NCBI GenBank assembly: GCA_030834965.1
Contig: JAUQWW010000095.1
Span: 1 to 63,635 of the forward strand
Source of the DNA: Gallionellaceae bacterium
GTDB lineage: Bacteria; Pseudomonadota; Gammaproteobacteria; Burkholderiales; Gallionellaceae
Direction of reading: 5' to 3'
Length of the DNA stretch: 63,635 bases
Position 1 is the first letter of the stretch. Every line of letters begins with the position of its first letter. The notes beneath the pieces were generated by a model. The model made no database searches, was not told where the DNA came from, and was given only the letters and a program-made list of their open reading frames with translations. Shown in pieces: positions 19,171 through 28,978 of this stretch. A program made the translations under genes and the position numbers.

Positions 19171-20154
19171 CTAGCCGATCAAATGCTGCACATGCGCACG
19201 CTCATCCAGTAATTCGCGGTAGCTTTCCTGCATGTGCTGGCGGCCAAGCTCGCTGATCGGCAGGCCTTGCACAATTTTGTAATGGCCGTTGCGGCAGGTC
19301 ACAGGGAAGCCGTACACCACGCCGGCAGGTATGCCGTAGCTGCCATCCGAAGGTACGCTCATCGTTACCCAATCGTTATGGTGTGAGCCAAGCATCCAGT
19401 CATGCACGTGACCGATCGCCGCATTGGCCGCGCTGGCTGCACTGCTCAGGCCGCGCGCGTTAATGACCTCCGCGCCACGCTTCTGCACGGTGGGGATAAA
19501 CTCGCTTTCGATCCAGGCGTGATCCGCCAGGATGTCGAGCACCTTGCGTCCGCGGATTTCAGCATGGGACAGATCAGGGTATTGCGTGCCTGAATGATTT
19601 CCCCATACCACCATTTTCATGATGTCACGAATCGGCTGGAACAGCTTGATCGCCACCTGCGCGATGGCGCGGTTGTGGTCCAGGCGCATCATCGCGGTGA
19701 AGTTTCTGGGGTCGAGGTCGGGCGCGTTGCTCATGGCGATCAGTGCATTGGTGTTGGCCGGGTTGCCCACCACCAGAACCTTCACGTGGCGCGCCGCAAC
19801 TTCGTTCAGGATTTTGCCCTGTTCCGAAAAGATCACCCCGTTGGCCTCGATCAGGTCTTTGCGCTCCATGCCCTTGCTGCGCGGACGCGCGCCGACCATC
19901 AATACCACCTCGGCATCGCGAAAGGCGACCCGGGGGTCATCGGTGACGATGACCTGCTGCAACATGGGATACACGCAATCTTCCAGTTCCATCGCCACGC
20001 CGCGCAGTGCCTGCTGCGCCTGGGGCATGTCGAGCAATTGCAGGATGATAGGCTGCTCGCGCCCCAGCATGTCGCCGTTGGCAATGCGAAACAACAGGCT
20101 GTAACCGATCTGGCCGGCAGCGCCAGTGATGGCAACACGGATGGGGGCTTTCAT
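19171..20154 (-). CDS. mdh: Malate dehydrogenase
   Basis: The 327-residue product has the NAD-binding [10 protein letters not shown] (residues 11-20), the ARPR substrate-loop arginines ([11 protein letters not shown]), NPANTNA and the catalytic histidine in WGNHSGTQ. It is the group-2 type usual in betaproteobacteria. ATG 20154 follows CAGGAGACACC; the longer ORF upstream to 20355 is not needed. It is convergent with der; the 37-base gap plus the mdh end carries the inverted repeat ATCGGCT/AGCCGAT (19142-19148, 19173-19179). Confidence 0.97.
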   Translation of the reverse strand: MKAPIRVAITGAAGQIGYSLLFRIANGDMLGREQPIILQLLDMPQAQQALRGVAMELEDCVYPMLQQVIVTDDPRVAFRDAEVVLMVGARPRSKGMERKDLIEANGVIFSEQGKILNEVAARHVKVLVVGNPANTNALIAMSNAPDLDPRNFTAMMRLDHNRAIAQVAIKLFQPIRDIMKMVVWGNHSGTQYPDLSHAEIRGRKVLDILADHAWIESEFIPTVQKRGAEVINARGLSSAASAANAAIGHVHDWMLGSHHNDWVTMSVPSDGSYGIPAGVVYGFPVTCRNGHYKIVQGLPISELGRQHMQESYRELLDERAHVQHLIG

Positions 20155-20332
20155 GGTGTCTCCTGAGCGTGATTGAAGTGCGGGTATTCTGCCAGTGTTC
20201 GGAGCTGAGGCAAAGGGGAGGACCAAGGATTTATCCCGGATTACCCAACTCAAGTTGAAACCACGCACTCGACATGGAGATTTGCCATGCGTATTCTCAG
20301 CACCGATTTCATTATTCAAGGAGCAATGTGAA

Positions 20333-20662
20333 ATGACCGATATAAACAAAATCACCAGAGCGCTACGCGAGTTTCGCGATGAGAGAGACTGGGCGCAGTT
20401 TCATAATCCCAAGGATCTTGTGATTGCATTGAGCGTTGAAGCCAACGAGCTGCTTGAGGTTTTTCTGTGGAAGTCTGCGGAAGAAGCAGAGTTAAGCCGG
20501 GTAAAGGAGGAGCTCGCTGATGTCTTTGCCTTTGCGTTCCTGATTGCGGATAAGTATGGCCTGGATGTTCAGCAAATCATCAATGAAAAAATCGTGAAAA
20601 ACAAATTGAAGTACCCCGTCGAAAAAGCCAGGGGTTCCGCGAAGAAATATAACGAGCTGTAA
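20333..20662 (+). CDS. MazG-like nucleotide pyrophosphohydrolase
   Basis: The 109-residue product matches small MazG/RS21-C6 type proteins that hydrolyse (d)NTPs to monophosphates. Visible are the metal-binding ExxE and ExxD pattern ([35 protein letters not shown]) and the C-terminal [14 protein letters not shown]. The start ATG 20333 has AAGGAG eleven bases upstream. It stands alone after divergent mdh and may be a house-cleaning enzyme; its exact substrate cannot be read from sequence. Confidence 0.85.
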   Translation: MTDINKITRALREFRDERDWAQFHNPKDLVIALSVEANELLEVFLWKSAEEAELSRVKEELADVFAFAFLIADKYGLDVQQIINEKIVKNKLKYPVEKARGSAKKYNEL

Positions 20663-20825
20663 CCCCGGTCCGGTTTGGAATCATTGCGGTGCGGGATTGA
20701 TAATCGGGTTGACGTGCAGTCGGATGCCGGGTAGATTTCTGTAAAACGAGGCGCTGAGATTCTTGGGTCGTAGCAGCCACCATGGAACATCGCAATTTGA
20801 TTTTGCTTTATTACGTACTTATCTC

Positions 20826-21710
20826 ATGCCTCCAAGCAACGCCAAAGCCATTCTTCTGATCGAGCTGCTGGAAACAGAGCGGCCTTATCACATCGCGGAA
20901 GTCATCGAAAGTTTCTACGCCATCATCAACGCGCATGGCGGAAGCCATGTTAACACTGCCGGTAGAAAAATTGTTTGCACACTCACCAGCCCCGATATGG
21001 CGGCGGAAACCGCTTGCGAACTGATGGCATGCAACTTTCCCGGAAGATCGCCGTTGCATCCGGTTGCGCGCATGTGCATCTGCCAATTGCCGGGCGTGGC
21101 CGATCCCAAGGAGGCACACGCCCAGGCCATTGCCGCGGCGGTGCGCGAACTGGTCAAAGCCAGCCCCGGCCAGATCGTCGCTACTCAGGAAACCGCAGAA
21201 AACCTTTCTGACGAATACGAAGTCAAGTTTGGCGCATCTGGCATCAATGCAGGCATGCGCGTGTTTGAAATTACGCGGTCATCCAGTTCGATGGATTATG
21301 ATACGACACGGATAGTGACACCGGCTGACCGTTCCCGTGCGGCGCTGGCAGAATCCCCTGGTAAACAGGTCCACCTGCGCTGGCGCGGGAAGGACCAGAC
21401 AAAGCGCGAGTTTGTGCTGAACAACGTGCATCCGGTTGCCACCTTCGGGCGCGAGGAGGGGAACGATATCGTGATTGAGAGTACGACGGCATCGCGCCGG
21501 CATGGGAAGATCGAGTGCCATCGCGACAATATTTTGATCATCGATGAAAGCACCAACGGCACTTTTGTTTTTCCGAATACTGGCGACAAATTCTTGGTGC
21601 ACCGAGACAAGAAAATCCTGCCGCTACGCGGCTATATCAGTCTCGGCGAGAAATTGAATGCCGATCATCCATCTACCATCCACTTCGTTATCGGGTTCTC
21701 GGTGGGCTGA
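20826..21710 (+). CDS. FHA-domain protein with a cyclase-like N-terminal domain
   Basis: The C-terminal third is a forkhead-associated domain (FGREEGNDIVIE..SRRHGKIE..DESTNGTFV), which binds phosphothreonine. The N-terminal 170 residues look like a class III adenylate/guanylate cyclase fold (ILLIELLETE; FYAIINAHGGSHVNTAGRKI; ARMCICQLPG), but I see no clear paired metal aspartates, so it is probably degenerate. The start ATG 20826 (MPPSNAK) lacks a clear ribosome site; a TTG start at 20763 is possible. It is convergent with the HD-GYP gene, with which it shares a signalling theme but not a strand. Confidence 0.75.
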   Translation: MPPSNAKAILLIELLETERPYHIAEVIESFYAIINAHGGSHVNTAGRKIVCTLTSPDMAAETACELMACNFPGRSPLHPVARMCICQLPGVADPKEAHAQAIAAAVRELVKASPGQIVATQETAENLSDEYEVKFGASGINAGMRVFEITRSSSSMDYDTTRIVTPADRSRAALAESPGKQVHLRWRGKDQTKREFVLNNVHPVATFGREEGNDIVIESTTASRRHGKIECHRDNILIIDESTNGTFVFPNTGDKFLVHRDKKILPLRGYISLGEKLNADHPSTIHFVIGFSVG

Positions 21711-21725
21711 CCGACCTTTGCGGGA

Positions 21726-22919
21726 TTAAATTCCGGTCATCGCCTTTACGTCAAGCTTCCAATTGTCCGGGTTCTCGACGCTTGCAATTGAATCCGGCAA
21801 CTTGGAAAGATCAACCAGCTCCGGAAAAATGGGCTCGTTGACTTTTGTTGAAAAGAACACCTTTACGATCGGCGTGGTCAGACTTTTTGCCGTCTGTTCC
21901 GCCACGACTGCCAAGCGCCCCGATTTCAGCTTAACCAGAGTCCCGGTCGGATATATTCCAATGGCTTTGACGAATGCATGAAACACCGTCTGGTCGAAAT
22001 ACCTGCTCTGCAACTCGGCGATTTTGCGGATCGCATCAGCAGGCGATATCGCTTTCTTGTAGCAGCTGTCAGAGGTCATTGCGTCATATACATCACATAT
22101 TGCGCCCATTCGGGCAAATACTGATATCGCCTCGCCGGACAGTTTTCTCGGATACCCTGTGCCATCCATGCGCTCGTGATGGTGCAGGCAAACATCCAGC
22201 ATGATGTCGTCCACGTCATGACATGGTTTGAGAATTTCCCATCCGCGCTGTGAATGGGTCTTGATGATTTCAAACTCAACATCGGTAAGCTTGCCCGGTT
22301 TGTTGAGCACATCGTCGGGAACCATCATCTTTCCGATGTCGTGCAGCAAACCAGCCATTCCCAGGCTTCTCAGGGTGTCCTTCTCCATGCCCATCTGTTT
22401 GCCCAAGGCAATCATCAGGGTACTCACGGCCACAGAATGCATGTAGGCATGGTCGTCCCTGCTCTTCAAGCGCGACAGGCTGAGTAAGGCGCTCGAGTTG
22501 CGCGAAACAGACTGGGTAATTTCTTCCACCAGCGAAATCGCCTCCTCGACTTGCAGCGCATTGCCCAGACGTGCCTCCCTGAAAATGAAGGAAACTATTT
22601 TTTTGGATTTGGCATGCAATTTTCGGGCGTTATGAATTTCTTCCTGGAACGGGATGCGAGGCTCGGCCTTTTTTTGGCTTTCCGCAGTCGGGATTGCCGC
22701 TTCCTTCTTATTTGATGCGGTGGGAGCAGCCTCGACATCCAGGCCCTTTGCAGTGTCAATCGTGACTTCTGCAATGCCGCACTCCTGCAGTGCCTTCAGG
22801 TCTTTTTGGTCAATCAGCTCAAATGCTTTTTTCCAGAATGGATGATAGATCCAGCTTCCGCAGAGTTCATGAATGAACATCCCGAGCCTTACATCCTGGA
22901 CTTTGATTTTCTTCAACAT
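21726..22919 (-). CDS. HD-GYP cyclic-di-GMP phosphodiesterase
   Basis: The 397-residue product has a DUF3391-type N-terminal domain (residues about 1-100) and an HD-GYP domain with HDIGK at 193-197, the HHHERMDGTGYP block at 247-257 (GYP 255-257), and the conserved KPGKLTDVEFEIIKTHS segment. All signature residues are present, so it should degrade cyclic di-GMP to GMP or pGpG. It has no membrane segment. It ends 16 bases from the convergent FHA gene. Confidence 0.9.
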   Translation of the reverse strand: MLKKIKVQDVRLGMFIHELCGSWIYHPFWKKAFELIDQKDLKALQECGIAEVTIDTAKGLDVEAAPTASNKKEAAIPTAESQKKAEPRIPFQEEIHNARKLHAKSKKIVSFIFREARLGNALQVEEAISLVEEITQSVSRNSSALLSLSRLKSRDDHAYMHSVAVSTLMIALGKQMGMEKDTLRSLGMAGLLHDIGKMMVPDDVLNKPGKLTDVEFEIIKTHSQRGWEILKPCHDVDDIMLDVCLHHHERMDGTGYPRKLSGEAISVFARMGAICDVYDAMTSDSCYKKAISPADAIRKIAELQSRYFDQTVFHAFVKAIGIYPTGTLVKLKSGRLAVVAEQTAKSLTTPIVKVFFSTKVNEPIFPELVDLSKLPDSIASVENPDNWKLDVKAMTGI

Positions 22920-23180
22920 GTCTTACCTGCGGTGCCTTGGAAGCATAAGAGGGGGCAGTTTTGAGTTTTTCGCACTTTCCATTCGCTTAACGGAAATATC
23001 GGCATGCCGCTGGGAAAGTTAAGGATTGATTACTGAATATAATTCTATACCTCATATAACGCTTATTGCACACCTCATGCTTACGGCTTGTAGTATTCAC
23101 ACAGCAATCGGGGTGAATTTACCGGAGGGGGCCGGTGAACTGAGCCGGCAAATAGGCTGAAGTTGTTCTTGGCAGACTGA
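22920..23180. other. Intergenic region between pgi and the HD-GYP gene
   Basis: 261 bases with no credible gene. It is AT-rich at 23020-23070 and holds a perfect short hairpin ACCGG/CCGGT near 23121-23136 followed by another CCGG pair, located just after the pgi stop; these could end the pgi message, but no U-run is present. The HD-GYP promoter should lie here, but I cannot place it. Confidence 0.4.
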
Positions 23181-24818
23181 TCAATGCGCAAGGAAGCGCT
23201 TGATCAGGCCATTGGTCGAAGCGTCATGGGAGGATGCGTCTTGTTTGCCCTGAAGCTCGGGCAGCAATTTTCCGGCAAGCTGTTTGCCGAATTCAACGCC
23301 CCATTGGTCAAATGCATTGATGTTCCAAACCACGCTTTGCACGAACACTTTGTGTTCGTAAAGGGCGACCAGCATTCCCATGGTGTACGGATCGAGCCGG
23401 TCAAACAACAGGGTGTTACTTGGGCGATTGCCCGGGAAGACTTTGTAGGGAAGCAGTGTTTCCAGCGCTTCGCCACTGAGTCCTTGCGCCACGAGTTCGG
23501 CACGCGCTTCCTCCTCCGTTTTGCCCAGCATCAATGCCTCGGTCTGCGCGAAGCAGTTCGCCAGCAACATGGCATGGTGCTCACCCAACGGGTTGTGGCT
23601 GGTTATTGGCGCCAGGAAATCGGCTGGCACCATGCGCGTTCCCTGGTGTATCAGCTGGTAGAAGGAATGCTGGCCGTTTGTGCCGGGTTCACCCCATACC
23701 ACCATGTGCGTCGCATAATCCACATCGTGGCCGTCGCGATCCACGCGCTTGCCATTGCTTTCCATTTCCAGCTGTTGCAGGTAGGCAGGAAAGTGCTGCA
23801 GATATTGGTCGTAGGGCAGGATGGCATACGATGCCGCGTCAAAGAAATTGGCGTACCAGATGCCGAGCAGGCCGAGTATCACCGGCATGTTTTTTTCGAA
23901 GGGCGTTTCACGGAAGTGCTGGTCCATGGCATGTCCTCCTGCAAGCAGGCGTTCAAAATTATCCATGCCAATATAAAGCGCGATGGGCAGGCCTATTGCC
24001 GACCACACCGAATAGCGTCCTCCGACCCAGTCCCAGAACTCGAACACGTTGTCCGGGTTGATGCCGAATTTGGAGGTTTCGGCGAGATTGGTCGAGACGG
24101 CAGCGAAATGTTTGGCGACTGCATCTTCGGAACCCAAGTGATTAACCAGCCAAGTTCGTGCGGACCGGGCGTTGGTAAGCGTCTCCTGGGTGGTGAAAGT
24201 CTTTGAGCTGATGATAAACAGCGTGGTCTCAGGATCGAGGGGCCTGAGCGTTTCTATCAGGTCAGTGGCGTCGACATTGGAAACGAAATGCGCATTCAGT
24301 TGCGTGCTGGCATAAGGCTTGAGCGCCTCGCTGATCATCTGTGGTCCCAGCGAAGAGCCGCCGATGCCGATGTTGACCACATCCCGGAGTGGCTTGCCGG
24401 TGTGCCCACGCAGCGAGCCATCGCGTACCGCGCCGCAGAAACGCCGCATATGATCGCGGACACGCAGCACATCAGGCACCACATCTTTGCCATCCGTATA
24501 AACCGAAGCGCCGTGCGGTGCGCGCAATGCTGTATGTAATACCGCACGCTGTTCAGTGGTGTTGATTTTATCGCCATTGAACATGCGTGTGATCCAGTCA
24601 TCCAGTTTCGACTGGCGCACCAGGCTCAGCAGCAGCCGGAGCGTTTCTTCGCTGGCGACATTTTTTGAGTAATCCAGCAGCAGGCCGTCCAGCTGCAGCG
24701 AAAACTTGTCGAAGCGCGCCGGGTCGGCGGCAAACATCCCGCGCATGGTTTGTTTGCTGATGGCTGCGTGATGGGCCGTTAGAGCTTGCCAGGCAGGGGA
24801 GCGCGTCAGGTTCGACAT
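23181..24818 (-). CDS. pgi: Glucose-6-phosphate isomerase
   Basis: Pgi interconverts glucose-6-phosphate and fructose-6-phosphate. The 545-residue length is normal. The sugar-phosphate binding [32 protein letters not shown] and the C-terminal [16 protein letters not shown] signature are present. It links Calvin-cycle fructose phosphate to the glycogen and pentose-phosphate genes that follow, though it is not in one operon with them. Confidence 0.97.
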   Translation of the reverse strand: MSNLTRSPAWQALTAHHAAISKQTMRGMFAADPARFDKFSLQLDGLLLDYSKNVASEETLRLLLSLVRQSKLDDWITRMFNGDKINTTEQRAVLHTALRAPHGASVYTDGKDVVPDVLRVRDHMRRFCGAVRDGSLRGHTGKPLRDVVNIGIGGSSLGPQMISEALKPYASTQLNAHFVSNVDATDLIETLRPLDPETTLFIISSKTFTTQETLTNARSARTWLVNHLGSEDAVAKHFAAVSTNLAETSKFGINPDNVFEFWDWVGGRYSVWSAIGLPIALYIGMDNFERLLAGGHAMDQHFRETPFEKNMPVILGLLGIWYANFFDAASYAILPYDQYLQHFPAYLQQLEMESNGKRVDRDGHDVDYATHMVVWGEPGTNGQHSFYQLIHQGTRMVPADFLAPITSHNPLGEHHAMLLANCFAQTEALMLGKTEEEARAELVAQGLSGEALETLLPYKVFPGNRPSNTLLFDRLDPYTMGMLVALYEHKVFVQSVVWNINAFDQWGVEFGKQLAGKLLPELQGKQDASSHDASTNGLIKRFLAH

Positions 24819-24903
24819 AATTTATTCAATACAAGTGCAGGATGGGTGAGAAACGGTGAGGGCTCTGCGCTACTTTAGTTATTGCCCACCCGGGAAATGC
24901 AAA

Positions 24904-25299
24904 TCACGCTTGCGCGTCGAGCATCGCATCAATATCCGCTTCGGCGCATAGCCAGTCCTGCATTTCATAGCCCCCGTGGAAACCACGCTGTTCTGCGCGA
25001 AAATACGCTGCCGTTGCGATCATGTGATAGCGCTCTTCTGGCGATGCGGTTGTCTTCTTGGTGCTCTTCCGGACCGGGCTCTTGCGGGTTGCGGGAGCCT
25101 TGGTTGCCCCGACCTCAGCCGGCGCCGGCTTTGCGGCTTTGGGTGTGCTGGCTTTCTTTAGCGTAGTTGCAGCAGTTTTTGCTTTTGCCGCAGGTTTTTT
25201 AACGGCAGTGGCTTCTGCAACGGTTTTCTTGGCGGCTGGCTTTTTTGCCGTTGTGCCGGTTGCCGTCTTGGTAGTGGTTTTCTTGCTGGTTGTGACCAT
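24904..25299 (-). CDS. Lysine/alanine-rich H1-like protein with DUF2934-type tail
   Basis: The first 90 residues are almost only Lys, Ala, Thr and Pro (TKTATGTTAKKPAAKKTVAE), like the C-terminal tails of histone H1 and bacterial H1-like DNA-binding proteins. The last 45 residues form a short conserved helix module with ERYHMIATAAYFRAEQRGFH and DWLCAEADID, typical of DUF2934. The ATG 25299 follows AAGAGGCGAATC and gives 131 residues. A nucleoid-associated role is likely but inferred; the DUF2934 role is unknown. Confidence 0.75.
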   Translation of the reverse strand: MVTTSKKTTTKTATGTTAKKPAAKKTVAEATAVKKPAAKAKTAATTLKKASTPKAAKPAPAEVGATKAPATRKSPVRKSTKKTTASPEERYHMIATAAYFRAEQRGFHGGYEMQDWLCAEADIDAMLDAQA

Positions 25300-25352
25300 G
25301 ATTCGCCTCTTCTTGAAAATTGGTGTTTGTATGTTTGTTATTATAATTGGGG

Positions 25353-27551
25353 TTAAGCCGGTGCCAGCATTATACCCGCCAGCGGCGGCAATTCGATCTC
25401 GGCGGAAAAAGGCTGACCCATCCATGGCACCTGCTCGGCATGTATTTCGCCGGCATTACCCATGTTGGTGCCGCCATAATATTGGGAATCGCTATTGAAG
25501 ATTTCCCGGTATGCGCAATTGAACGGCAGCCCGATGCGATAGCGATTGCGCGGCACCGGTGTGAAATTCAGGGCGACGATAACAGTTTCGCCATGACGCC
25601 CACGGCGCAGGAACGAGAGCAGCGAGCGTTCGGCATCCTGGCAGTCCAGCCACGAAAAACCGCTTTGCATGAAATCTTGCTCGTATAGCGCCGGCAGGTC
25701 GCGGTAAAGATGATTCAGGTCGTGTGCCAGGCTGTGTATGCCGCGATGGAACTCAATGCCAAGCTGGTGCCAGTCCACTTCCCAGCTCGAGCGCCATTCG
25801 GGGCCTTGGCCGAATTCGTTACCCATGAAGTTGAGCTTCTTGCCCGGGCTGGCCATCTGATAGGTCAGCAACAGACGCAAATTCGCAAATTTCTGCCAAG
25901 TATCGCCAGGCATCTTGTCGAGCAGCGAGCCCTTGCCATGCACTACTTCGTCATGCGAGAACGGCAGTATGAAATTTTCGGTGTAGGCATAAAGCTGGCT
26001 GAAGGTGAGCTGGTTGAGATGATAGCAGCGGTGCACCGGATCAAGTTTCATGAAGCTGAGCGTGTCGTTCATCCAGCCCATGTTCCACTTTATGGAAAAG
26101 CCCAGACCGCCGAGATATACCGGGCGCGACACAGCAGGCCATGACGTGGATTCCTCGGCCAGCGTCAGCGCACCCGGGAATACATCATGCACCATGATGT
26201 TGAGCTCGTGCAGGAATGTGATGGCATCCAGGTTTTCACGCCCGCCGTATTGGTTCGGTATCCATTCGCCTTCCTTGCGCGAATAGTCGAGGTACAGCAT
26301 GGACGCCACTGCATCCACACGCAGGCCGTCGAAGTGGAATTGCGACAGCCAATAGTGCGCGCTCGACAGCAGGAAGCTTTTTACCTCGTTGCGCCCGTAG
26401 TTGAATATGTGCGTGCCCCAGTCCTGGTGAAAACCCAGGCGCGGATCCTCATGTTCATAAAGCGCTGTGCCATCAAAGTGTGCCAGCGCAAATGAGTCCT
26501 GCGGGAAATGCGCCGGCACCCAGTCAAGCAACACGCCGATACCGGCCTGGTGGCAGCTGTCGACAAAGTAACTGAGGTCATCCGGTGAACCAAAACGGCT
26601 GCTGGCAGCGAAATAGCCGGTGGTCTGATACCCCCACGATTCATCGAGCGGGTGTTCCGAAACGGGCATCAGTTCGACATGGGTGTAGCCCATGTCCTTG
26701 ATGTAGGGAATCAGATGCTCAGCCAGCTGGCGGTAGGTATAGAAGCTTCCGTCGGGATGGCGTTTCCACGAACCTGCATGCATTTCATAGACATTGAGCG
26801 GGGCATGCAGCCAGTCCCAGCTGCCGCGTTGCGCCATCCATTCCGCATCCTGCCAGGCGTGATTAATGGTCGGGGCAGCGCGCGCAGCAGTGCCGGGGCG
26901 CACTTCGAATGCGTTGGCATAGGGGTCAGTCTTGACCAGCAACGCGCCCGCGCGGTTGCGGATTTCGAACTTGTACAGTGCGCCTTGTGCAACCCCGGGA
27001 ATGAACAATTCCCACACGCCGCTGGAGCCGTGCACACCCATCAGGGAGATGCGCCCATCCCAGCGGTTGAATTCCCCCACCACGCTGACTCGCTCGGCAT
27101 TCGGCGCCCATACTGCAAAACGTACACCGGATATGCCGTCAATCTGCATCGCATGGGAGCCGAGTATGCGATAACCCTGATGCAGTCTGCCTTCGTTGAA
27201 CAGGTGCAGATCGAAACTGGAGATTTGCGGAGCAAAGGCATAGGGATCGTGCATAACCCGTTCGACATTGTCCGCCATGCCGGGGCTGTGTTCAGTAACG
27301 AGCAACCGGTAGGGGCGGGGCGGTTTGTCACTGCCATGCCATTCAAACAGGCCGTCCGGATGCACACGCTGAAGTGCCTCGCTGCCGCGTACAGTCTCAA
27401 GACTGATCGCGCTCGCATAGGGCTGGAATACGCGCACCACGTACCCGTCTTTTTCCCGGTGCAAACCGAGATAGGCGAAGGGGTCATGCAGCCGCCCCTG
27501 CAAAAGCAAATCGGTGCGCGAATCGGTTTTTGTATGATGATTTTTTTTCAT
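25353..27551 (-). CDS. glgB: 1,4-alpha-glucan branching enzyme (GH13)
   Basis: GlgB cuts alpha-1,4 chains and re-attaches them in alpha-1,6 linkage in glycogen. The 732-residue product has the CBM48 N-terminal modules and the GH13 barrel with nucleophile in [10 protein letters not shown], acid/base Glu in LAEEST and the [10 protein letters not shown] motif. It is close in length to E. coli GlgB (728). The start is ATG 27551, followed at once by a run of eight A. glgC is divergent, 92 bases away. Confidence 0.97.
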   Translation of the reverse strand: MKKNHHTKTDSRTDLLLQGRLHDPFAYLGLHREKDGYVVRVFQPYASAISLETVRGSEALQRVHPDGLFEWHGSDKPPRPYRLLVTEHSPGMADNVERVMHDPYAFAPQISSFDLHLFNEGRLHQGYRILGSHAMQIDGISGVRFAVWAPNAERVSVVGEFNRWDGRISLMGVHGSSGVWELFIPGVAQGALYKFEIRNRAGALLVKTDPYANAFEVRPGTAARAAPTINHAWQDAEWMAQRGSWDWLHAPLNVYEMHAGSWKRHPDGSFYTYRQLAEHLIPYIKDMGYTHVELMPVSEHPLDESWGYQTTGYFAASSRFGSPDDLSYFVDSCHQAGIGVLLDWVPAHFPQDSFALAHFDGTALYEHEDPRLGFHQDWGTHIFNYGRNEVKSFLLSSAHYWLSQFHFDGLRVDAVASMLYLDYSRKEGEWIPNQYGGRENLDAITFLHELNIMVHDVFPGALTLAEESTSWPAVSRPVYLGGLGFSIKWNMGWMNDTLSFMKLDPVHRCYHLNQLTFSQLYAYTENFILPFSHDEVVHGKGSLLDKMPGDTWQKFANLRLLLTYQMASPGKKLNFMGNEFGQGPEWRSSWEVDWHQLGIEFHRGIHSLAHDLNHLYRDLPALYEQDFMQSGFSWLDCQDAERSLLSFLRRGRHGETVIVALNFTPVPRNRYRIGLPFNCAYREIFNSDSQYYGGTNMGNAGEIHAEQVPWMGQPFSAEIELPPLAGIMLAPA

Positions 27552-27643
27552 GATTGTTATTTAATTATAACCACAATTTCTACCAGACTATAACCGCAAT
27601 CTGATACAGTATGTAAACATTCATCAAGATTGGTGCCCAAGTT
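27552..27643. promoter_or_regulatory. glgB-glgC divergent control region with direct repeats
   Basis: Two copies of TATAACC[A/G]CAAT lie at 27566-27577 and 27589-27600, starting 23 bases apart, about two helical turns. Their position between the divergent glycogen genes fits an operator for a regulator that reads one DNA face. The regulator is not identifiable from this window. Confidence 0.45.
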
Positions 27644-28924
27644 ATGACTCAGAATAACAAATCCCGTTTGGTGAGTTGGATGACCAAGAACACCTACGCC
27701 ATGGTTTTGGCGGGGGGGCGCGGTAGCCGGCTGCATCAACTGACAAACTGGCGGGCCAAGCCGGCAGTACCGTTTGGCGGGAAATTCCGCATCATCGATT
27801 TCGTGCTGTCGAATTGCGTCAATTCAGGTATCCGCCGCATCGGCGTGGCCACTCAGTACAAATCGCACAGCCTGATCCAGCATGTCCAGCGCGGCTGGAG
27901 TTTCCTGAATGGTAAATTTGGCGAGTTCATCGACGTGCTGCCCGCGCAGCAATGGATCGAGGAATCCTGGTACCAAGGGACTGCCGATGCCGTGTTCCAG
28001 AATCTGGATATTTTGAAAGAGACCCGGCCCGACTATGTCCTGATTCTTGCGGGCGATCATGTCTACAAAATGGATTATGGCAAGATGCTGGCTTTCCATG
28101 TGGAACGCAGGGCTGATATGACTGTTGCCTGCATCGAAGTGCCGATCGACGATGCCAGAAGCTTTGGTGTCATGAGCGTGGATGAAAAATCGAGAGTGGT
28201 GGATTTCAACGAGAAACCTGATCAGCCGACGCATATCCCCGGCAAGCCGGACCGGGCGCTGGCCAGCATGGGCATTTATATATTCAATACGAAATTTCTA
28301 ACGGAGCAATTGACGCGTGATGCGGGTAGTGCGCATTCCAGCCATGATTTTGGCAAGGACATCATCCCGTATCTGGTATCAGAAAAATTCCGCGTATTTG
28401 CCCAGAGCTTTGAAGACAGCTGCATAAAATTTGATGGTGGCGTGCCATACTGGCGCGACGTGGGAACAATTGATTCCTACTGGGAGGCAAACATGGAGCT
28501 CACCAAGGTGACGCCCGACCTCAATATGTACGATCAGGAATGGCCGATCTGGACATACCAGGAGCAATTGCCCCCGGCCAAGTTTGTGTTCGATGACGAC
28601 GAGCGCCGTGGTATGGCGGTGGACTCCTTGGTTTCCGGTGGTTGCATCATCAGTGGCGCGGAAGTGCGCCGCTCGCTGCTTTACTCCAACGTGCATGTCC
28701 ACAGTTATTGCAACATCGAAGACTCCGTGCTCCTGCCCAATGTGAAGGTGGCGCGTCATGCCGTACTGAAGCGTGCCGTGGTGGACAAGAACTGCATCAT
28801 CCCGGAAGGGTTGACCGTCGGCGTCGATCCAGAGGAAGACAAAAAGCGGTTTTTTGTAACGGATAACGGCATTACGCTGATCACCCCTGAAATGCTGGGG
28901 CAGGATGTGCACGGCACATATTGA
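27644..28924 (+). CDS. glgC: Glucose-1-phosphate adenylyltransferase
   Basis: GlgC makes ADP-glucose from ATP and glucose-1-phosphate, the committed step of glycogen synthesis. The 426-residue product has the nucleotidyl-transferase [11 protein letters not shown] (residues about 24-34), [15 protein letters not shown], the DHVYKMDY site and a C-terminal left-handed beta-helix. It is followed by the GH57 gene 54 bases later. Confidence 0.96.
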   Translation: MTQNNKSRLVSWMTKNTYAMVLAGGRGSRLHQLTNWRAKPAVPFGGKFRIIDFVLSNCVNSGIRRIGVATQYKSHSLIQHVQRGWSFLNGKFGEFIDVLPAQQWIEESWYQGTADAVFQNLDILKETRPDYVLILAGDHVYKMDYGKMLAFHVERRADMTVACIEVPIDDARSFGVMSVDEKSRVVDFNEKPDQPTHIPGKPDRALASMGIYIFNTKFLTEQLTRDAGSAHSSHDFGKDIIPYLVSEKFRVFAQSFEDSCIKFDGGVPYWRDVGTIDSYWEANMELTKVTPDLNMYDQEWPIWTYQEQLPPAKFVFDDDERRGMAVDSLVSGGCIISGAEVRRSLLYSNVHVHSYCNIEDSVLLPNVKVARHAVLKRAVVDKNCIIPEGLTVGVDPEEDKKRFFVTDNGITLITPEMLGQDVHGTY

Positions 28925-28978
28925 TCTCTGCCATGGCAATTTGCCGTGTGTAATGCTCGCTGATTCAACAGGATTTTC

